Counted from the first letter of the stretch, positions 7,982 to 17,307 are shown. The stretch is 64,000 bases of DNA from Contendibacter sp031732755 (GCA_031732755.1 JAVMKI010000075.1:1-64000), one strand, 5' to 3'. A program made the numbers and translations. The notes: generated by a model from the sequence alone, not told the origin.

Positions 7982-9091
7982 ATGAGCGAGTGGGTGATCG
8001 AACTGCGGAATGTTTCCAAGGCGTATGCGGCGCACCCCGTGCTGCGCAATATCCATTTGCAGGTTTGGGCCGGGGAGTTTTTGACCTTGCTGGGGCCTTC
8101 CGGTTGCGGTAAGACGACCATCCTGCGCCTGCTGGCGGGCTTTGAGAAACCTGACAGTGGCGAAATTTACATCGCCGGCCAGGATGTGCGGGCGCTACCG
8201 CCCGAACGACGCCACGTCAACACGGTCTTTCAAAGCTACGCGCTATTTCCGCATTTGACCGTGTTCGAGAATGTGGCGTTCGGTCCCCGCCTCCAGGGTT
8301 TCCAGAGAGCGGCGCTGCGGGAACGGGTCGTGGAAGCGTTGCGGATGGTCAAGCTTGAGGACTTGGCCGGGCGCAAACCGGGGCAATTGTCCGGTGGTCA
8401 GCAACAGCGGGTGGCGATTGCCCGGGCGGTGGTGAACCAGCCGCGGGTGCTGTTGCTGGACGAGCCGCTGAGCGCTTTGGACTACAAGCTGCGCAAGGCG
8501 ATGCAGCTTGAACTCAAGCAGTTGCAGCGCCGGCTGGGGATCACCTTCGTCTTCGTGACCCACGACCAGGAAGAAGCGCTGTCCATGTCCGACCGGGTAG
8601 CGGTGATGAACGTGGGTCGAATCGAGCAGTTCGGTACGCCCCGCCAGATTTATGAAACGCCCGAAAACCTGTTCGTCGCTCGCTTCGTGGGTGAAATTAA
8701 CAACTTGTCCGGTCGAGTGGTGGCCGCCGCGCCGCCGCGCTATGACATCCGCTTGCATGACCGGGTGGTCAGCCTGAAATCCCCGTATGCCTTTGGGGTC
8801 GGCGACCGGGTCAACGTATTGATTCGCCCGGAGGATGTGCGCATCTGGCGCGAATCGGAGGGCAGCGCCGAGGAGCGCGCCGCCCTGTTTCCGGCCGTGG
8901 TCGAAGAAGTGATCTACAAGGGCAGCATGGTGGATTTGGCGATTCGACTGGACAACGGCGAGCGACTGTCCACCACCCAGTTTTTCAACGAGGACGATCA
9001 AGCGCTCATGAATCTGGATTTCCGCGAGGGCGAGCGGGTATTCGTGGACTGGGTACACGACTGGGAGACGATTCTGCCACATGAGGAGTAA
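7982..9091 (+). CDS. potA: Spermidine/putrescine ABC transporter ATPase PotA
   Basis: PotA energises polyamine import. Walker A (GPSGCGKTT) is near residue 38, the signature LSGGQQQRVAIARA near 137 and Walker B (LLLDEPLSALD) near 159. A C-terminal TOBE-type regulatory domain of ~130 residues follows. The length of 369 is normal. The frame is open upstream to 7904, but the ATG at 7982 fits family length and gives the usual N-terminus. potB and potC follow directly. Polyamine specificity is inferred from similarity of all three proteins to PotABC. Confidence 0.92.
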   Translation: MSEWVIELRNVSKAYAAHPVLRNIHLQVWAGEFLTLLGPSGCGKTTILRLLAGFEKPDSGEIYIAGQDVRALPPERRHVNTVFQSYALFPHLTVFENVAFGPRLQGFQRAALRERVVEALRMVKLEDLAGRKPGQLSGGQQQRVAIARAVVNQPRVLLLDEPLSALDYKLRKAMQLELKQLQRRLGITFVFVTHDQEEALSMSDRVAVMNVGRIEQFGTPRQIYETPENLFVARFVGEINNLSGRVVAAAPPRYDIRLHDRVVSLKSPYAFGVGDRVNVLIRPEDVRIWRESEGSAEERAALFPAVVEEVIYKGSMVDLAIRLDNGERLSTTQFFNEDDQALMNLDFREGERVFVDWVHDWETILPHEE

Positions 9092-9133
9092 GGTTGAGGG
9101 GCAAAGGCCAAGGGCCAAGGGCGATCTGGTCCG

Positions 9134-9988
9134 ATGAGAATCAGGGAGCCCTTCAAACTCGTTGCCGTCGGCGTGATTTATTGCTGGCTGGCGGTCTTCG
9201 CCTTGTTGCCGAATCTGTTGGTGGTCATCGCCAGCGTGCTGGAGCGGGGCAGCGACGAATTCGTCGCGTTCGCCTTTACCTTGGACAATTATCGGCGCCT
9301 GTTCGACCCGCGATACCTGGGCGTACTGCTGGATTCATTGTGGCTGGCAGCGTCCACCACAGCGCTATGTTTGCTGCTGGGGTATCCGTTCGCCTATCTG
9401 CTGACCCGAATGCCGGCCCGCTGGCGACCCGTGCTGTTGCTGCTGGTGATTATCCCATTCTGGACCAGTTCGCTGGTGCGGACCTACGCCATGGTCATTA
9501 TTCTTCAGACCAACGGCTGGCTGAATCAAATCCTGCTGGGACTGGGGCTGATCGCGGAGCCGCTGGAACTGCTCTATACCGAGCCGGCGGTGATCGCGGG
9601 CATGCTCTACGCGTTGCTGCCGTTCATGATCCTGCCGCTGTACGCCGTGCTGGAAAAGCTGGACCGCCGGTTGATCGAGGCCGCCCGCGATTTGGGCGCT
9701 GGTCGGATCACCATCTTCCGGCGGATCATCCTGCCGTTGACGCTGCCCGGCGTGATTGCCGGCTGCATGTTGACCTTCCTGCCGGGGCTGGGCATGTTTT
9801 ATGTTGCCGACCTGTTAGGTGGAGCCAAGACGCTGTTGGTCGGCAATCTGATCCGCGACCAATTCCTGTCCGCTCGCGATTGGCCGTTCGGCGCGGCGGC
9901 CAGCGTTCTGTTGACCGGGTTGATGATGCTGTTGCTGTGGGCTTATTCCCTGAGCTCCCACCGCGCCGACCGGGGAGCGCTGCCGTGA
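9134..9988 (+). CDS. potB: Spermidine/putrescine ABC transporter permease PotB
   Basis: This is the first inner-membrane permease subunit of the polyamine importer, 284 residues with about six helices. The cytoplasmic EAA loop that docks on PotA is seen near residue 178 (LIEAARDLGAGRITIFRRII). It starts 42 bases after potA and overlaps potC by 4 bases (GTGA). Confidence 0.92.
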   Translation: MRIREPFKLVAVGVIYCWLAVFALLPNLLVVIASVLERGSDEFVAFAFTLDNYRRLFDPRYLGVLLDSLWLAASTTALCLLLGYPFAYLLTRMPARWRPVLLLLVIIPFWTSSLVRTYAMVIILQTNGWLNQILLGLGLIAEPLELLYTEPAVIAGMLYALLPFMILPLYAVLEKLDRRLIEAARDLGAGRITIFRRIILPLTLPGVIAGCMLTFLPGLGMFYVADLLGGAKTLLVGNLIRDQFLSARDWPFGAAASVLLTGLMMLLLWAYSLSSHRADRGALP

Positions 9989-10758
9989 GCCTGCGCCGCG
10001 TCGTCCGTATCGCCTATCCGATCCTGATCTACGGTTTTCTGTACCTGCCGATTCTGGTGCTGGTCGTGTATTCCTTCAATGATTCCAAATATTCGCTGGA
10101 ATGGCAGGGCATCACTTGGGCGTGGTATCAGAATCTGTTCGACGATCCCGATCTGCTGCAAGTGGCCCTGAATTCAACGCTCATCGCGACGCTATCGGCG
10201 ACCGTGGCGACCGGGATCGGCACCATGGCGGCGGTGGCGCTATACCGTTACGAATTCCTTGGCAAACCATTGCTGCGGAGCCTGGTCTTCGTGCTGATGA
10301 TGACGCCCGACATCGTCATGGGCATTGCGTTGTTGATCCTGTTCGTCAGCCTGAATCTGCCGCTGGGGTTCTGGACCTTGTTGCTGGCGCACATCACGTT
10401 CAATATCCCATTCGTGGTGGTGACGGTGTCGAGTCGGATCAGCGGTTTCGACCGCCATCTGATCGAGGCCGCCCAAGATCTGGGCGCCACCGAGTTTCAA
10501 ACCGTGCGCCGGATCGTCTTGCCGTTGCTGATACCGGCGGTGGCGGCCGGCTGGCTGCTCAGTTTCACCCTGTCCATGGACGATGTGATGGTCAGCTTCT
10601 TCGTCACCGGCCCGACGTTTGAAATCCTGCCGCTGAAGATTTATTCGATGGTGCGGCTGGGGGTGACGCCGGAAATCAACGCCTTGTGTACGATCATGCT
10701 TGGCATGACGCTGATTTTGATCCTGATCGCCCAATTACTGCTACGGGAGAGAACCTGA
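9985..10758 (+). CDS. potC: Spermidine/putrescine ABC transporter permease PotC
   Basis: This is the second permease subunit, 257 residues from a GTG start that overlaps the potB stop. It has about six helices and an EAA loop near residue 160 (EAAQDLGATEFQTVRRIVLP). In many bacteria potD, the periplasmic binding protein, follows. Here the next gene is mlaA, so the binding protein must be encoded elsewhere. Confidence 0.92.
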   Translation: MSLRRVVRIAYPILIYGFLYLPILVLVVYSFNDSKYSLEWQGITWAWYQNLFDDPDLLQVALNSTLIATLSATVATGIGTMAAVALYRYEFLGKPLLRSLVFVLMMTPDIVMGIALLILFVSLNLPLGFWTLLLAHITFNIPFVVVTVSSRISGFDRHLIEAAQDLGATEFQTVRRIVLPLLIPAVAAGWLLSFTLSMDDVMVSFFVTGPTFEILPLKIYSMVRLGVTPEINALCTIMLGMTLILILIAQLLLRERT

Positions 10759-10837
10759 TGGATCGCCCTGCGCGGTGCTGACGGTTAGGGTAAGATTGTC
10801 TCAGGTCTTCCGCCACCGACCTGCCATCCTTGAGGTC

Positions 10838-11584
10838 ATGAACATGTTCCGCCGTTGCTTTCTGATGATCGCCGCTATTGCGCTGCTGGTCGGTTGCGCT
10901 TCGACCCAGGAACTTTCGGGCGACAATATCGACACACTGGAGAGCTATAATCGCGCCATGTTCGCGTTCAACGACGCGGTGGATAAGGCCATCTTCAAAC
11001 CCGTCGCCAAGGTTTATCGACGCGTATTGCCCGAACCGGTAACGACCAGCATCGGCAATTTTTTCAGCAATCTGAACGACGTGGTGGTTCTGGTCAACGA
11101 TCTGTTGCAATTCAAGCTGCATCTGGCGGCGATGGATAGCAGCCGAATCGTATTCAACACCACGTTCGGCATGGCCGGCTTTTTCGATGTCGCCAGCCAC
11201 ATGGAATTGCCCAAGCATAACGAGGATTTCGGTCAGACCCTGGGCTACTGGGGGATTGGCGATGGCTATTATCTGGTGCTGCCCTTGCTGGGGCCGAGCA
11301 CGGTGCGCGACAGTATCGGTCTGGTCGGTAATTTCTTCACCAATCCCATCACCTGGGCGACGGATTCCGATGCGGTTGCCTGGGGATTGTGGGGACTTGA
11401 CCTGATCAACCGGCGGTCCAGCCTGTTGCGCATCGAGCGGGCCCTGGCCGACGAGCAAATCGACCCCTATTCATTCCAGCGCGGCGCTTATTTGCAGCAA
11501 CGGCGCAATCTGGTTTACGACGGCAATCCGCCAGAGCCCGCCAAGCCCGATTTCGACGCGGTGCCGGAACCGCCCAAGCCATGA
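10838..11584 (+). CDS. mlaA: MlaA (VacJ) outer-membrane lipoprotein
   Basis: MlaA sits in the outer membrane and passes mislocalised phospholipid to the Mla retrograde pathway. The lipoprotein signal ends with LLVGC (Cys20). The body has family features, including the N-terminal NRAMFAFNDAVDKAIFKPVA segment and the DFGQTLGYWGIGDGYYLVLP stretch. The 248-residue length is typical. The frame is open from 10775, but the ATG at 10838 gives the lipoprotein signal; a second ATG lies at 10844. No mlaBCDEF genes are in the window. The gene overlaps the DUF2007-like gene by 4 bases. Confidence 0.93.
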   Translation: MNMFRRCFLMIAAIALLVGCASTQELSGDNIDTLESYNRAMFAFNDAVDKAIFKPVAKVYRRVLPEPVTTSIGNFFSNLNDVVVLVNDLLQFKLHLAAMDSSRIVFNTTFGMAGFFDVASHMELPKHNEDFGQTLGYWGIGDGYYLVLPLLGPSTVRDSIGLVGNFFTNPITWATDSDAVAWGLWGLDLINRRSSLLRIERALADEQIDPYSFQRGAYLQQRRNLVYDGNPPEPAKPDFDAVPEPPKP

Positions 11585-11811
11585 CCGAATCCTGGGTCAC
11601 GCTGGCTGTGTTTGACGCGCCGTTGGCGGCGGAGATCGTCCGTGGTCGTTTGCGGGTGGAGGGCATCGCCTGCGCGTTAGTGGATCACTCGCTGCGGCAA
11701 CTGGGCATCGTCGCTGACGGCATCCAACTTCAAGTTCCCGCTGTGCAACTGGAATCCGCGCGGGCTGTGCTGGCGCGGGATTATTCCGAGGAGCTTGCGT
11801 TCGGGCCATGA
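11581..11811 (+). CDS. DUF2007-like small protein
   Basis: This 76-residue protein shows the DUF2007 pattern: a ferredoxin-like fold beginning WVTLAVFDAPLAAEIVRGRL, with GIACALVDH and a final EXARAVLA segment. The domain is thought to be regulatory, but its function is not established. It overlaps mlaA upstream and the acyltransferase downstream by 4 bases each, so the three genes are probably translated as a coupled unit. Confidence 0.7.
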   Translation: MTESWVTLAVFDAPLAAEIVRGRLRVEGIACALVDHSLRQLGIVADGIQLQVPAVQLESARAVLARDYSEELAFGP

Positions 11812-12686
11812 ACCAGCAGGCGTTGTTGACCGGCCTGCTGCGCCTGACCGCCCGGTTGTCGCTGCCCGTCGCGCACGCCATCGGCGCGATTCTGGGTGGA
11901 CTGCTGGGGTGGTTTCCCAACCCAATGCGGCGCGTCGTCGCCCGTAACCTGGCTTTGGCGTTTCCTGACATGGCGGAGGCGGACCGCGACCGGTTGCTCC
12001 ACGCCAACCTGATGGAAACCGGTAAGCTGCTGTTGGAACTGGGGCCGCTGTGGCTGTGGCCCGGCAAGCGGGTGTTGGCGCTAGCGCGGACATCGACCAC
12101 GACAGATGCCTTGACCGATGCCGTGCGCGGCGGGCAGGGAGCGATTGTCATTACGCCCCATCTCGGTTCCTGGGAGATGGCTGGCCTGTATTATTCCAGC
12201 CACTATCCGATGACCATCCTTTACCGCCCCAGTCGGCTGGGGCTGGACGAGCTCAGCGTGCGGGGGCGCGGCCGACTCGGCGCTCAGGTGGTGGCGACCG
12301 ACGCCCACGGCGTGCGCGCCCTGTTGACCGCCCTGCGCCGGGGCCAAGTTCTTGGCATTCTCCCTGACCAGGACCCTGGCCCCGAAGGTGGTGTGTTCGC
12401 ACCGTTTTTCGACGTCACCGCCAGCACCATGACTTTGGTGTCGCGGCTGGCATTGAAAACCGGTGTCCCGGTCTTCCTAACGTGGGCCGAACGCCTGCCG
12501 CACGGCCAGGGATATACGCTGCATCTGCGCGCCTTGCCGGAGGTGACCGCCGCCGCGTCGTTGGAAGCCTCGGCGGCGGCTTTGAACCGGGGCGTCGAAG
12601 CGGCGGTGCGCACGCTGCCGACCCAATATCTCTGGGCCTACAAGCGCTTCAAGACGCGCCCGCCGGGCGAAGCTAAACTGTATTGA
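11808..12686 (+). CDS. LpxL/HtrB-family lysophospholipid/lipid A acyltransferase
   Basis: This 292-residue inner-membrane enzyme likely adds a secondary acyl chain to lipid A. The catalytic HX4E motif is at about residue 117 (HLGSWE). It is followed by the YRPSR segment and the DQDPGPEGGVF region expected for this family. Whether it acts as LpxL, LpxM or on another lipid cannot be decided from sequence alone. Its start overlaps the DUF2007-like stop. Co-location with mlaA suggests a shared outer-membrane theme. Confidence 0.88.
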   Translation: MNQQALLTGLLRLTARLSLPVAHAIGAILGGLLGWFPNPMRRVVARNLALAFPDMAEADRDRLLHANLMETGKLLLELGPLWLWPGKRVLALARTSTTTDALTDAVRGGQGAIVITPHLGSWEMAGLYYSSHYPMTILYRPSRLGLDELSVRGRGRLGAQVVATDAHGVRALLTALRRGQVLGILPDQDPGPEGGVFAPFFDVTASTMTLVSRLALKTGVPVFLTWAERLPHGQGYTLHLRALPEVTAAASLEASAAALNRGVEAAVRTLPTQYLWAYKRFKTRPPGEAKLY

Positions 12687-12712
12687 CTCGTCAATCACTG
12701 GGAGAAAGCGAC

Positions 12713-13588
12713 ATGAATCTCCGATTCGCATGGCCTTGCGCATTTCTGTTCGCCGCCGGTCTGGCGCAAGCCGCCGACCCGCCCATCGTGATCAGCACCG
12801 GCAAGAGTGGCGGTGGTTACAATACCATCGGCGAGCGGCTGAAAAGCGTGCTGGCCGAGCAGGATCAACCGGCGCAGGTATTGACCAGCGCCGGTTCGAT
12901 TGAAAATCTCACCCGGCTTGACGATCCGCAAAGTCCGGTCAGCGTGGGCTTTACTCAGGCTGATGCCCTAAAGTATTACCTTAAGGGTCATCCGGGCTTT
13001 GCCGACCAGTTCATCGGTCTGGGCGAAATCGGCAAGGAATGCGTGTTTATCGTCACCGGCAAGGACAGCGACATTCGCAGCGACAGCGACTTGCAACAAA
13101 AGGGCAGGAATGGGCTGATTGCCGTTCAGTCACCGAACAGCGGGGTGGCGGTGACCTGGGAATACATGACCATGCTGGAGCCGGCGTTCAAGAACACCGC
13201 TCCGGCCTTTGTGGACGGCACCGAGGCGTTGTTGCAGATCAAGAGCGGCGGCAAGGCCAGCAAGATTCAAGCGGCGATGGTGGTGCAGAAACCGATGGCC
13301 AAGTCCACCGAGATGCAGGTGGTGCTGGAGAATCCCAAGGATTTTCGGTTAATTCCGGTCAAGGACTGGGATCTGAACGACAAACTGCCCGATGGCAGCG
13401 CGGTGTACACCTTCGAGAACGTGACCGTGGCTGAGAAGAAATGGGGCTTCGACACCACGGTGGACACGATTTGTACCCGGGGGCTGATGCTGGCTAACAA
13501 GAACAAGCTGACCGCCGACCAGCGCGCTCGGCTATCCAAGGTGATGTTGCTGGCCACCAGCCGGGTTGTGGGGGATACCGACAAATAG
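12713..13588 (+). CDS. TAXI-type TRAP transporter solute-binding protein
   Basis: This is a periplasmic binding protein of 291 residues with a signal peptide (cleavage near AQAA, residue 21). Family features include VISTGKSGGGYNTIGERL near the mature N-terminus, the SAGSIENLTRL segment and VGFTQADALKYYLKG, as in TAXI proteins. The ATG at 12713 has GGGAGAAAG 6 bases upstream. No TRAP permease (DctQM) is nearby, so it may serve a distant system or have another role. It is 26 bases beyond the acyltransferase gene. Confidence 0.75.
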   Translation: MNLRFAWPCAFLFAAGLAQAADPPIVISTGKSGGGYNTIGERLKSVLAEQDQPAQVLTSAGSIENLTRLDDPQSPVSVGFTQADALKYYLKGHPGFADQFIGLGEIGKECVFIVTGKDSDIRSDSDLQQKGRNGLIAVQSPNSGVAVTWEYMTMLEPAFKNTAPAFVDGTEALLQIKSGGKASKIQAAMVVQKPMAKSTEMQVVLENPKDFRLIPVKDWDLNDKLPDGSAVYTFENVTVAEKKWGFDTTVDTICTRGLMLANKNKLTADQRARLSKVMLLATSRVVGDTDK

Positions 13589-13790
13589 CTGTTTTCCAGC
13601 GAATGTCGTCGGGCGCATGGGGGCGCGCTGGATTTCGTGCCGCTTGGCCCCGCGTGGAGACTGTCTAAACCAACGGGTTTGATGGTGGGAGCGGCCTTGG
13701 CCATGATGACTGAATCTTCATGAATGAACCTTCAGCGCCGCCGAAATCGTTCCACCGAACAATATAGTCAGCCGGGTTTTAGGTGACCGC
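13589..13790. other. Intergenic gap between convergent genes
   Basis: The 202 bases between the TAXI-type gene and creA hold no convincing ORF. A short TAGG/CCTA palindrome near 13780-13793 has no T-run, so I do not call it a terminator. Confidence 0.4.
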
Positions 13791-14276
13791 CTAGGGCCCC
13801 GTTTTGGGCGATGCGCCAGCCCAGGGCATGATCGGCACCGCCGACAACGAATTTTTCGGCGAACCTTCCACCAGCTTATCGCTATAAACCAGATACACCA
13901 GCGTGTTGCGCGGCTGATCGAAGAAGCGCGCCACCCGCATCTTTTTGAACAGTAGGGAACGGCGCTCGGTGAACACTTCCTCGCCATCCTTGAATTTCTC
14001 CTTGATGGCGATAGGCCCTACCTGCCGGCAAGCGATGGAGGCGTCGGAAGTATCTTCGGCCAGCCCCAGCCCGCCCTTGACGCCGCCGGTGCGCGAGCGA
14101 CTGACATAGCAGGTCACTCCGGCGATCTTGGGATCGTCGAAGGCTTCGATCACGATCTTGTGGTTGGGACCCAGCCATTGAAACGCGGTATCCACGCTGC
14201 CGATTTCCTGAGTGGCGCCAACGCCAGTCAGCGCCCACAGTACACTGCCGCACAGTCCAGCGAAAAAGCGATACAT
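13791..14276 (-). CDS. creA: CreA family protein
   Basis: CreA is a periplasmic protein of unknown mechanism. The 161-residue product has an N-terminal signal sequence (MYRFFAGLCGSVLWALTGVG). The conserved parts are IGSVDTAFQWLGPNHKIVIEAFDDPKI (residues ~25-50), VTCYVSRSRTGGVKGGLG, and a C-terminal FKKMRVARFFD...LVYLVYSDKLVEGSPKNS. The start at 14276 gives the signal peptide. It lies downstream of the pnt operon but behind a terminator, so it is probably transcribed separately. Confidence 0.9.
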   Translation of the reverse strand: MYRFFAGLCGSVLWALTGVGATQEIGSVDTAFQWLGPNHKIVIEAFDDPKIAGVTCYVSRSRTGGVKGGLGLAEDTSDASIACRQVGPIAIKEKFKDGEEVFTERRSLLFKKMRVARFFDQPRNTLVYLVYSDKLVEGSPKNSLSAVPIMPWAGASPKTGP

Positions 14277-14330
14277 GATGATGTCTCCAGCGGTTGAGGG
14301 TGCGCCAGGCAAGCATAGTGCAACGGCATG

Positions 14331-14355
14331 AAAAAAGGCGGCTTGTGGGCCGCCT
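14331..14355 (-). terminator. Rho-independent terminator after pntB
   Basis: On the minus strand a 7-bp GC-rich stem (AGGCGGC with GCCGCCT, loop CCACAA) is followed by a run of T. It is about 80 bases past the pntB stop and before creA, so it should end the transhydrogenase transcript. Confidence 0.8.
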
Positions 14356-14370
14356 GACGGTTCTTGATGC

Positions 14371-14413
14371 CCCCTCCCCAAAATCCCCTTTGGCGAGAAG
14401 AATTGGGGTGGGG
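14371..14413. repeat. Near-perfect intergenic inverted repeat
   Basis: CCCCTCCCCAA (14371-14381) and TTGGGGTGGGG (14403-14413) pair with one mismatch around a 21-base loop. It resembles other C/G-rich palindromes in this window, such as the one at 55832-55858. It may be a member of a dispersed repeat family. Confidence 0.5.
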
Positions 14414-14436
14414 AAAGAGGGAGGGAGGATTGAAGG

Positions 14437-15846
14437 TTAGCCGAGATCCTTGATGCCTTGAATCAGGGCCGCCGCCACTTTTTGTGCGTCGCCGTAGACC
14501 ATCCGGGTATTGTCGGCGAAGAACAGCGCGTTTTCGATGCCGGCGAAGCCGACGCCCTTGCCACGCTTGATCACCTGCACGTTCTTGGCATGGTCCACGT
14601 TCAGGATCGGCATGCCGTAGATCGGGCTGGACTTGTCGTTGCGCGCCGCCGGGTTCACCACGTCGTTGGCGCCGATCACCAGGGCCACGTCGGCGGTCGG
14701 GAACTCCTCGTTGATTTCTTCCATGTCGAAGATCAGGTCGTAGGGTACGCCCGCCTCGGCCAGTAGCACGTTCATGTGGCCAGGCATGCGACCGGCGACC
14801 GGGTGAATGGCGAACTTGACGGTCGCGCCACGTTCGATCAGCAGCTTGCACATTTCCCAGATCTTGTGCTGGGCTTGTGCCACCGCCATGCCATAACCCG
14901 GCACGATGATGACCTTGGCCGCATACGCCATCTGGATCGCCGCATCCGGCGGCTCCATCGGCTTGAGGCTGCCGGTGACCGCCTGCGCCTCGCCGCTGCC
15001 CAGCGCCGCCCAGTTGCTGAACAGTACGTTGGACACCGAGCGGTTCATCGCCTTGGCCATCATCAGCGTCAGCAAGGTACCCGACGAACCGACGATGATG
15101 CCGGCGATGATCATCGCCGAGTTGCCCAGCACGTAGCCTTCCAGCGCCACCGCCAAACCGGTGAAGGCGTTGAACAGCGAGATGACCACTGGCATGTCGG
15201 CGCCGCCGATGGGCAGGGCCATCATCGCCCCGAAGGCCAGCGCCAACAGGAAGAACAGGGTGATCATCGGGCCACTGGAACTATGGTTCAAGGCGATGAT
15301 CAAGCCCAGGATCACTGCGGCGGCGAAGATCGCCAAGTTGAGTTTTTGTTGGCCGGTGAAGCGGAATTTGGCGTCGTCCTTGAAGAACTTGAGCTCCTGC
15401 AACTTGCCAAACGCGACCACCGAGCCGGAGAACGACACCGCGCCGATCAAGGCGCCAGCCACCGCCATCACCAGAATAAAGGTAGGGGGCGCCGTCGCCT
15501 TGTCGCCATGATCCTTCAGCAGTTCCACCGCCGCGATCGCCGCCGCCGCGCCGCCACCCATGCCGTTATAGATCGCGATCATTTGCGGCATGGCCGTCAT
15601 CGCCACCTTCTTGGCGCCCCACCAGGCAATCGCGCCGCCGATGGCGATGGCGACGATCATCAACAGGTAATTGCCGGGACCGGCTTGAATCTGCGGATGG
15701 ATGAAACTGATCACGGTAGCCAGCACCATGCCATAGCCCGCCCAGATGATGCCGCTGCGGGCAGTGGTCGGGTGCGACATCCGCTTGAGGCCGATGATGA
15801 ACAGCGCGGCCGTCACGAAATAGACCGTTTCAATCAGATAACCCAT
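14437..15846 (-). CDS. pntB: NAD(P) transhydrogenase subunit beta
   Basis: PntB is the membrane and NADP(H)-binding subunit of the proton-translocating transhydrogenase, which makes NADPH from NADH using the proton gradient. The 469-residue product has about nine hydrophobic segments in its first ~270 residues, then the NADP(H)-binding domain III with VIIVPGYGMAVAQAQH near residue 320. All parts look intact. It follows pntAB by 3 bases and is the last gene before the terminator. Confidence 0.97.
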   Translation of the reverse strand: MGYLIETVYFVTAALFIIGLKRMSHPTTARSGIIWAGYGMVLATVISFIHPQIQAGPGNYLLMIVAIAIGGAIAWWGAKKVAMTAMPQMIAIYNGMGGGAAAAIAAVELLKDHGDKATAPPTFILVMAVAGALIGAVSFSGSVVAFGKLQELKFFKDDAKFRFTGQQKLNLAIFAAAVILGLIIALNHSSSGPMITLFFLLALAFGAMMALPIGGADMPVVISLFNAFTGLAVALEGYVLGNSAMIIAGIIVGSSGTLLTLMMAKAMNRSVSNVLFSNWAALGSGEAQAVTGSLKPMEPPDAAIQMAYAAKVIIVPGYGMAVAQAQHKIWEMCKLLIERGATVKFAIHPVAGRMPGHMNVLLAEAGVPYDLIFDMEEINEEFPTADVALVIGANDVVNPAARNDKSSPIYGMPILNVDHAKNVQVIKRGKGVGFAGIENALFFADNTRMVYGDAQKVAAALIQGIKDLG

Positions 15847-15849
15847 GGC

Positions 15850-16161
15850 TTACTTCTCCTGTCCCTTGCTGCTCTTGAACATTTCCAACATTCGTTCGGT
15901 AACGAAGTAACCGCCCACCGCGTTGCCGGCGCCCAGCAGCACCCCAAGAAAGCCGATGGCCTGCTCCAGCGGCGTCGTCGCTTGGCCCAGAGCCACCATC
16001 GCGCCGACCAGCACGATGCCGTGGACAAAGTTAGTGCCCGACATCAGCGGCGTGTGCAGGATGACGGGAACTCGACTGATGATTTCGTAGCCGAGAAAAC
16101 CCGCGAGCATGAGGATGTAAATCGGGGAGAAGAACTCGACGACTTGCTTCATGACTTCCAT
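15850..16161 (-). CDS. pntAB: NAD(P) transhydrogenase subunit alpha, part 2
   Basis: This 103-residue protein carries the membrane helices that in E. coli are fused to the C-terminus of PntA. Four hydrophobic stretches are visible, beginning with IYILMLAGFLGYEII and SGTNFVHGIVLVGAMVAL. The split arrangement (three genes) is common outside Enterobacteriaceae. Its ATG is 24 bases after the pntAA stop. Confidence 0.93.
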   Translation of the reverse strand: MEVMKQVVEFFSPIYILMLAGFLGYEIISRVPVILHTPLMSGTNFVHGIVLVGAMVALGQATTPLEQAIGFLGVLLGAGNAVGGYFVTERMLEMFKSSKGQEK

Positions 16162-16185
16162 TAACGCTTCTCCGAGTTGTTGTGG

Positions 16186-17307
16186 TTATACCAGCTTGCT
16201 GGTGGGTTCGTGGACGATTTGCCCGTCGCGGGTCAGCGCGCTCTTGGCGATCACCTCATCGTTCCAGTCCAGATTCAGGTTGCCGTCCTTGATCATCGGC
16301 GACAGGAAGTTGAACAGGTTCTTGGCGTACATCTCGCTGGCCGGCACTGGGAAGCTGCTGGGAATGTTGAGCGGTCCGGCGATGACCACGCCATTGTGCT
16401 CGTAGGTTTCGCCAGGACGGGTCAGTTCGCAGTTGCCGCCGGATTCCGCCGCCAAGTCCACGATCACCGCGCCGCGCTTCATCCCCGCGACCATCGCCTG
16501 AGTGACGATTTTCGGCGCCGCGCGGCCAGGGACAGCGGCGGTGGTGATCACCGCGTTGGCCGCCGCGATGTGCTTGGCCAGTATGTCCGCCTGCTTCTGC
16601 TTTTCTTCCGCCGTGAGCTCGCGAGCGTAGCCGCCTTCGCTGGCCGCGCTGACGCCGGTATCGATCATCTTGGCGCCCAGCGATTCGATTTCCTGCCGCG
16701 CCGCCGGGCGCACGTCGTAGGCTTCCACCATCGCGCCCAAGCGACGACAGGTCGCAATGGCTTGCAGACCGGCCACGCCGGCGCCGATGATGACGACCTT
16801 GGACGGGCGAATGGTGCCGGCGGCAGTGGTCAGCATCGGGAAGAAGCCGCTGGCCAGGTTTGCCGCCAGCAGCGCCACTTTGTAGCCGGAGACCGCTGCC
16901 TGCGAGGACAACACGTCCATGGATTGCGCGCGGGAGATACGCGGGATCAGCTCCATGGCGAAACTGGTGATTTTCTTGTCGCGCAACCGTTTGACCATGT
17001 CCAGGTTGCGGTGTGGCAGCAGCACGGCCAGCAGAGTCGAGCCGTCCCGGAGCAATTCCACCTCCTCCAGCGTTGGCGCTTGCACCTTGAAAACCACATC
17101 CGCTTCGGCATACAGCGATTTGGCGTCGTCGAGCAGCCGGCTACTCTTGCCGTAAGCCTCATCAGGAAAAAAGGCGCTTCGACCCGCGTCTTTTTCCACC
17201 AATACTTCCACACCGAGCTTGGCGAAACGCTCGGCCATCGTGGGGTCGAGAGCGACCCGCCGTTCACCCGAAACGATTTCCTTCGGAACGGCCATACGAG
17301 CAGGCAT
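16186..17307 (-). CDS. pntAA: NAD(P) transhydrogenase subunit alpha, part 1
   Basis: This is the cytosolic NAD(H)-binding subunit, 373 residues, with the alanine-dehydrogenase-like fold. The N-terminus MAVPKEIVSGERRVALDP and the dinucleotide-binding VVIIGAGVAGLQAIATCRRLG (near residue 175) are diagnostic. The start at 17307 is supported by AGGAGGAGA about 7 bases upstream. The frame is open to 17385, but no RBS supports that. It lacks the C-terminal helices, which are supplied by the next gene. Confidence 0.95.
   Translation of the reverse strand: MPARMAVPKEIVSGERRVALDPTMAERFAKLGVEVLVEKDAGRSAFFPDEAYGKSSRLLDDAKSLYAEADVVFKVQAPTLEEVELLRDGSTLLAVLLPHRNLDMVKRLRDKKITSFAMELIPRISRAQSMDVLSSQAAVSGYKVALLAANLASGFFPMLTTAAGTIRPSKVVIIGAGVAGLQAIATCRRLGAMVEAYDVRPAARQEIESLGAKMIDTGVSAASEGGYARELTAEEKQKQADILAKHIAAANAVITTAAVPGRAAPKIVTQAMVAGMKRGAVIVDLAAESGGNCELTRPGETYEHNGVVIAGPLNIPSSFPVPASEMYAKNLFNFLSPMIKDGNLNLDWNDEVIAKSALTRDGQIVHEPTSKLV

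Noticed and set aside
14776..16164. A 462-codon plus-strand frame opposite pntB and pntAB
   Set aside because: It is the antisense of two clearly identified subunits and has no family features.
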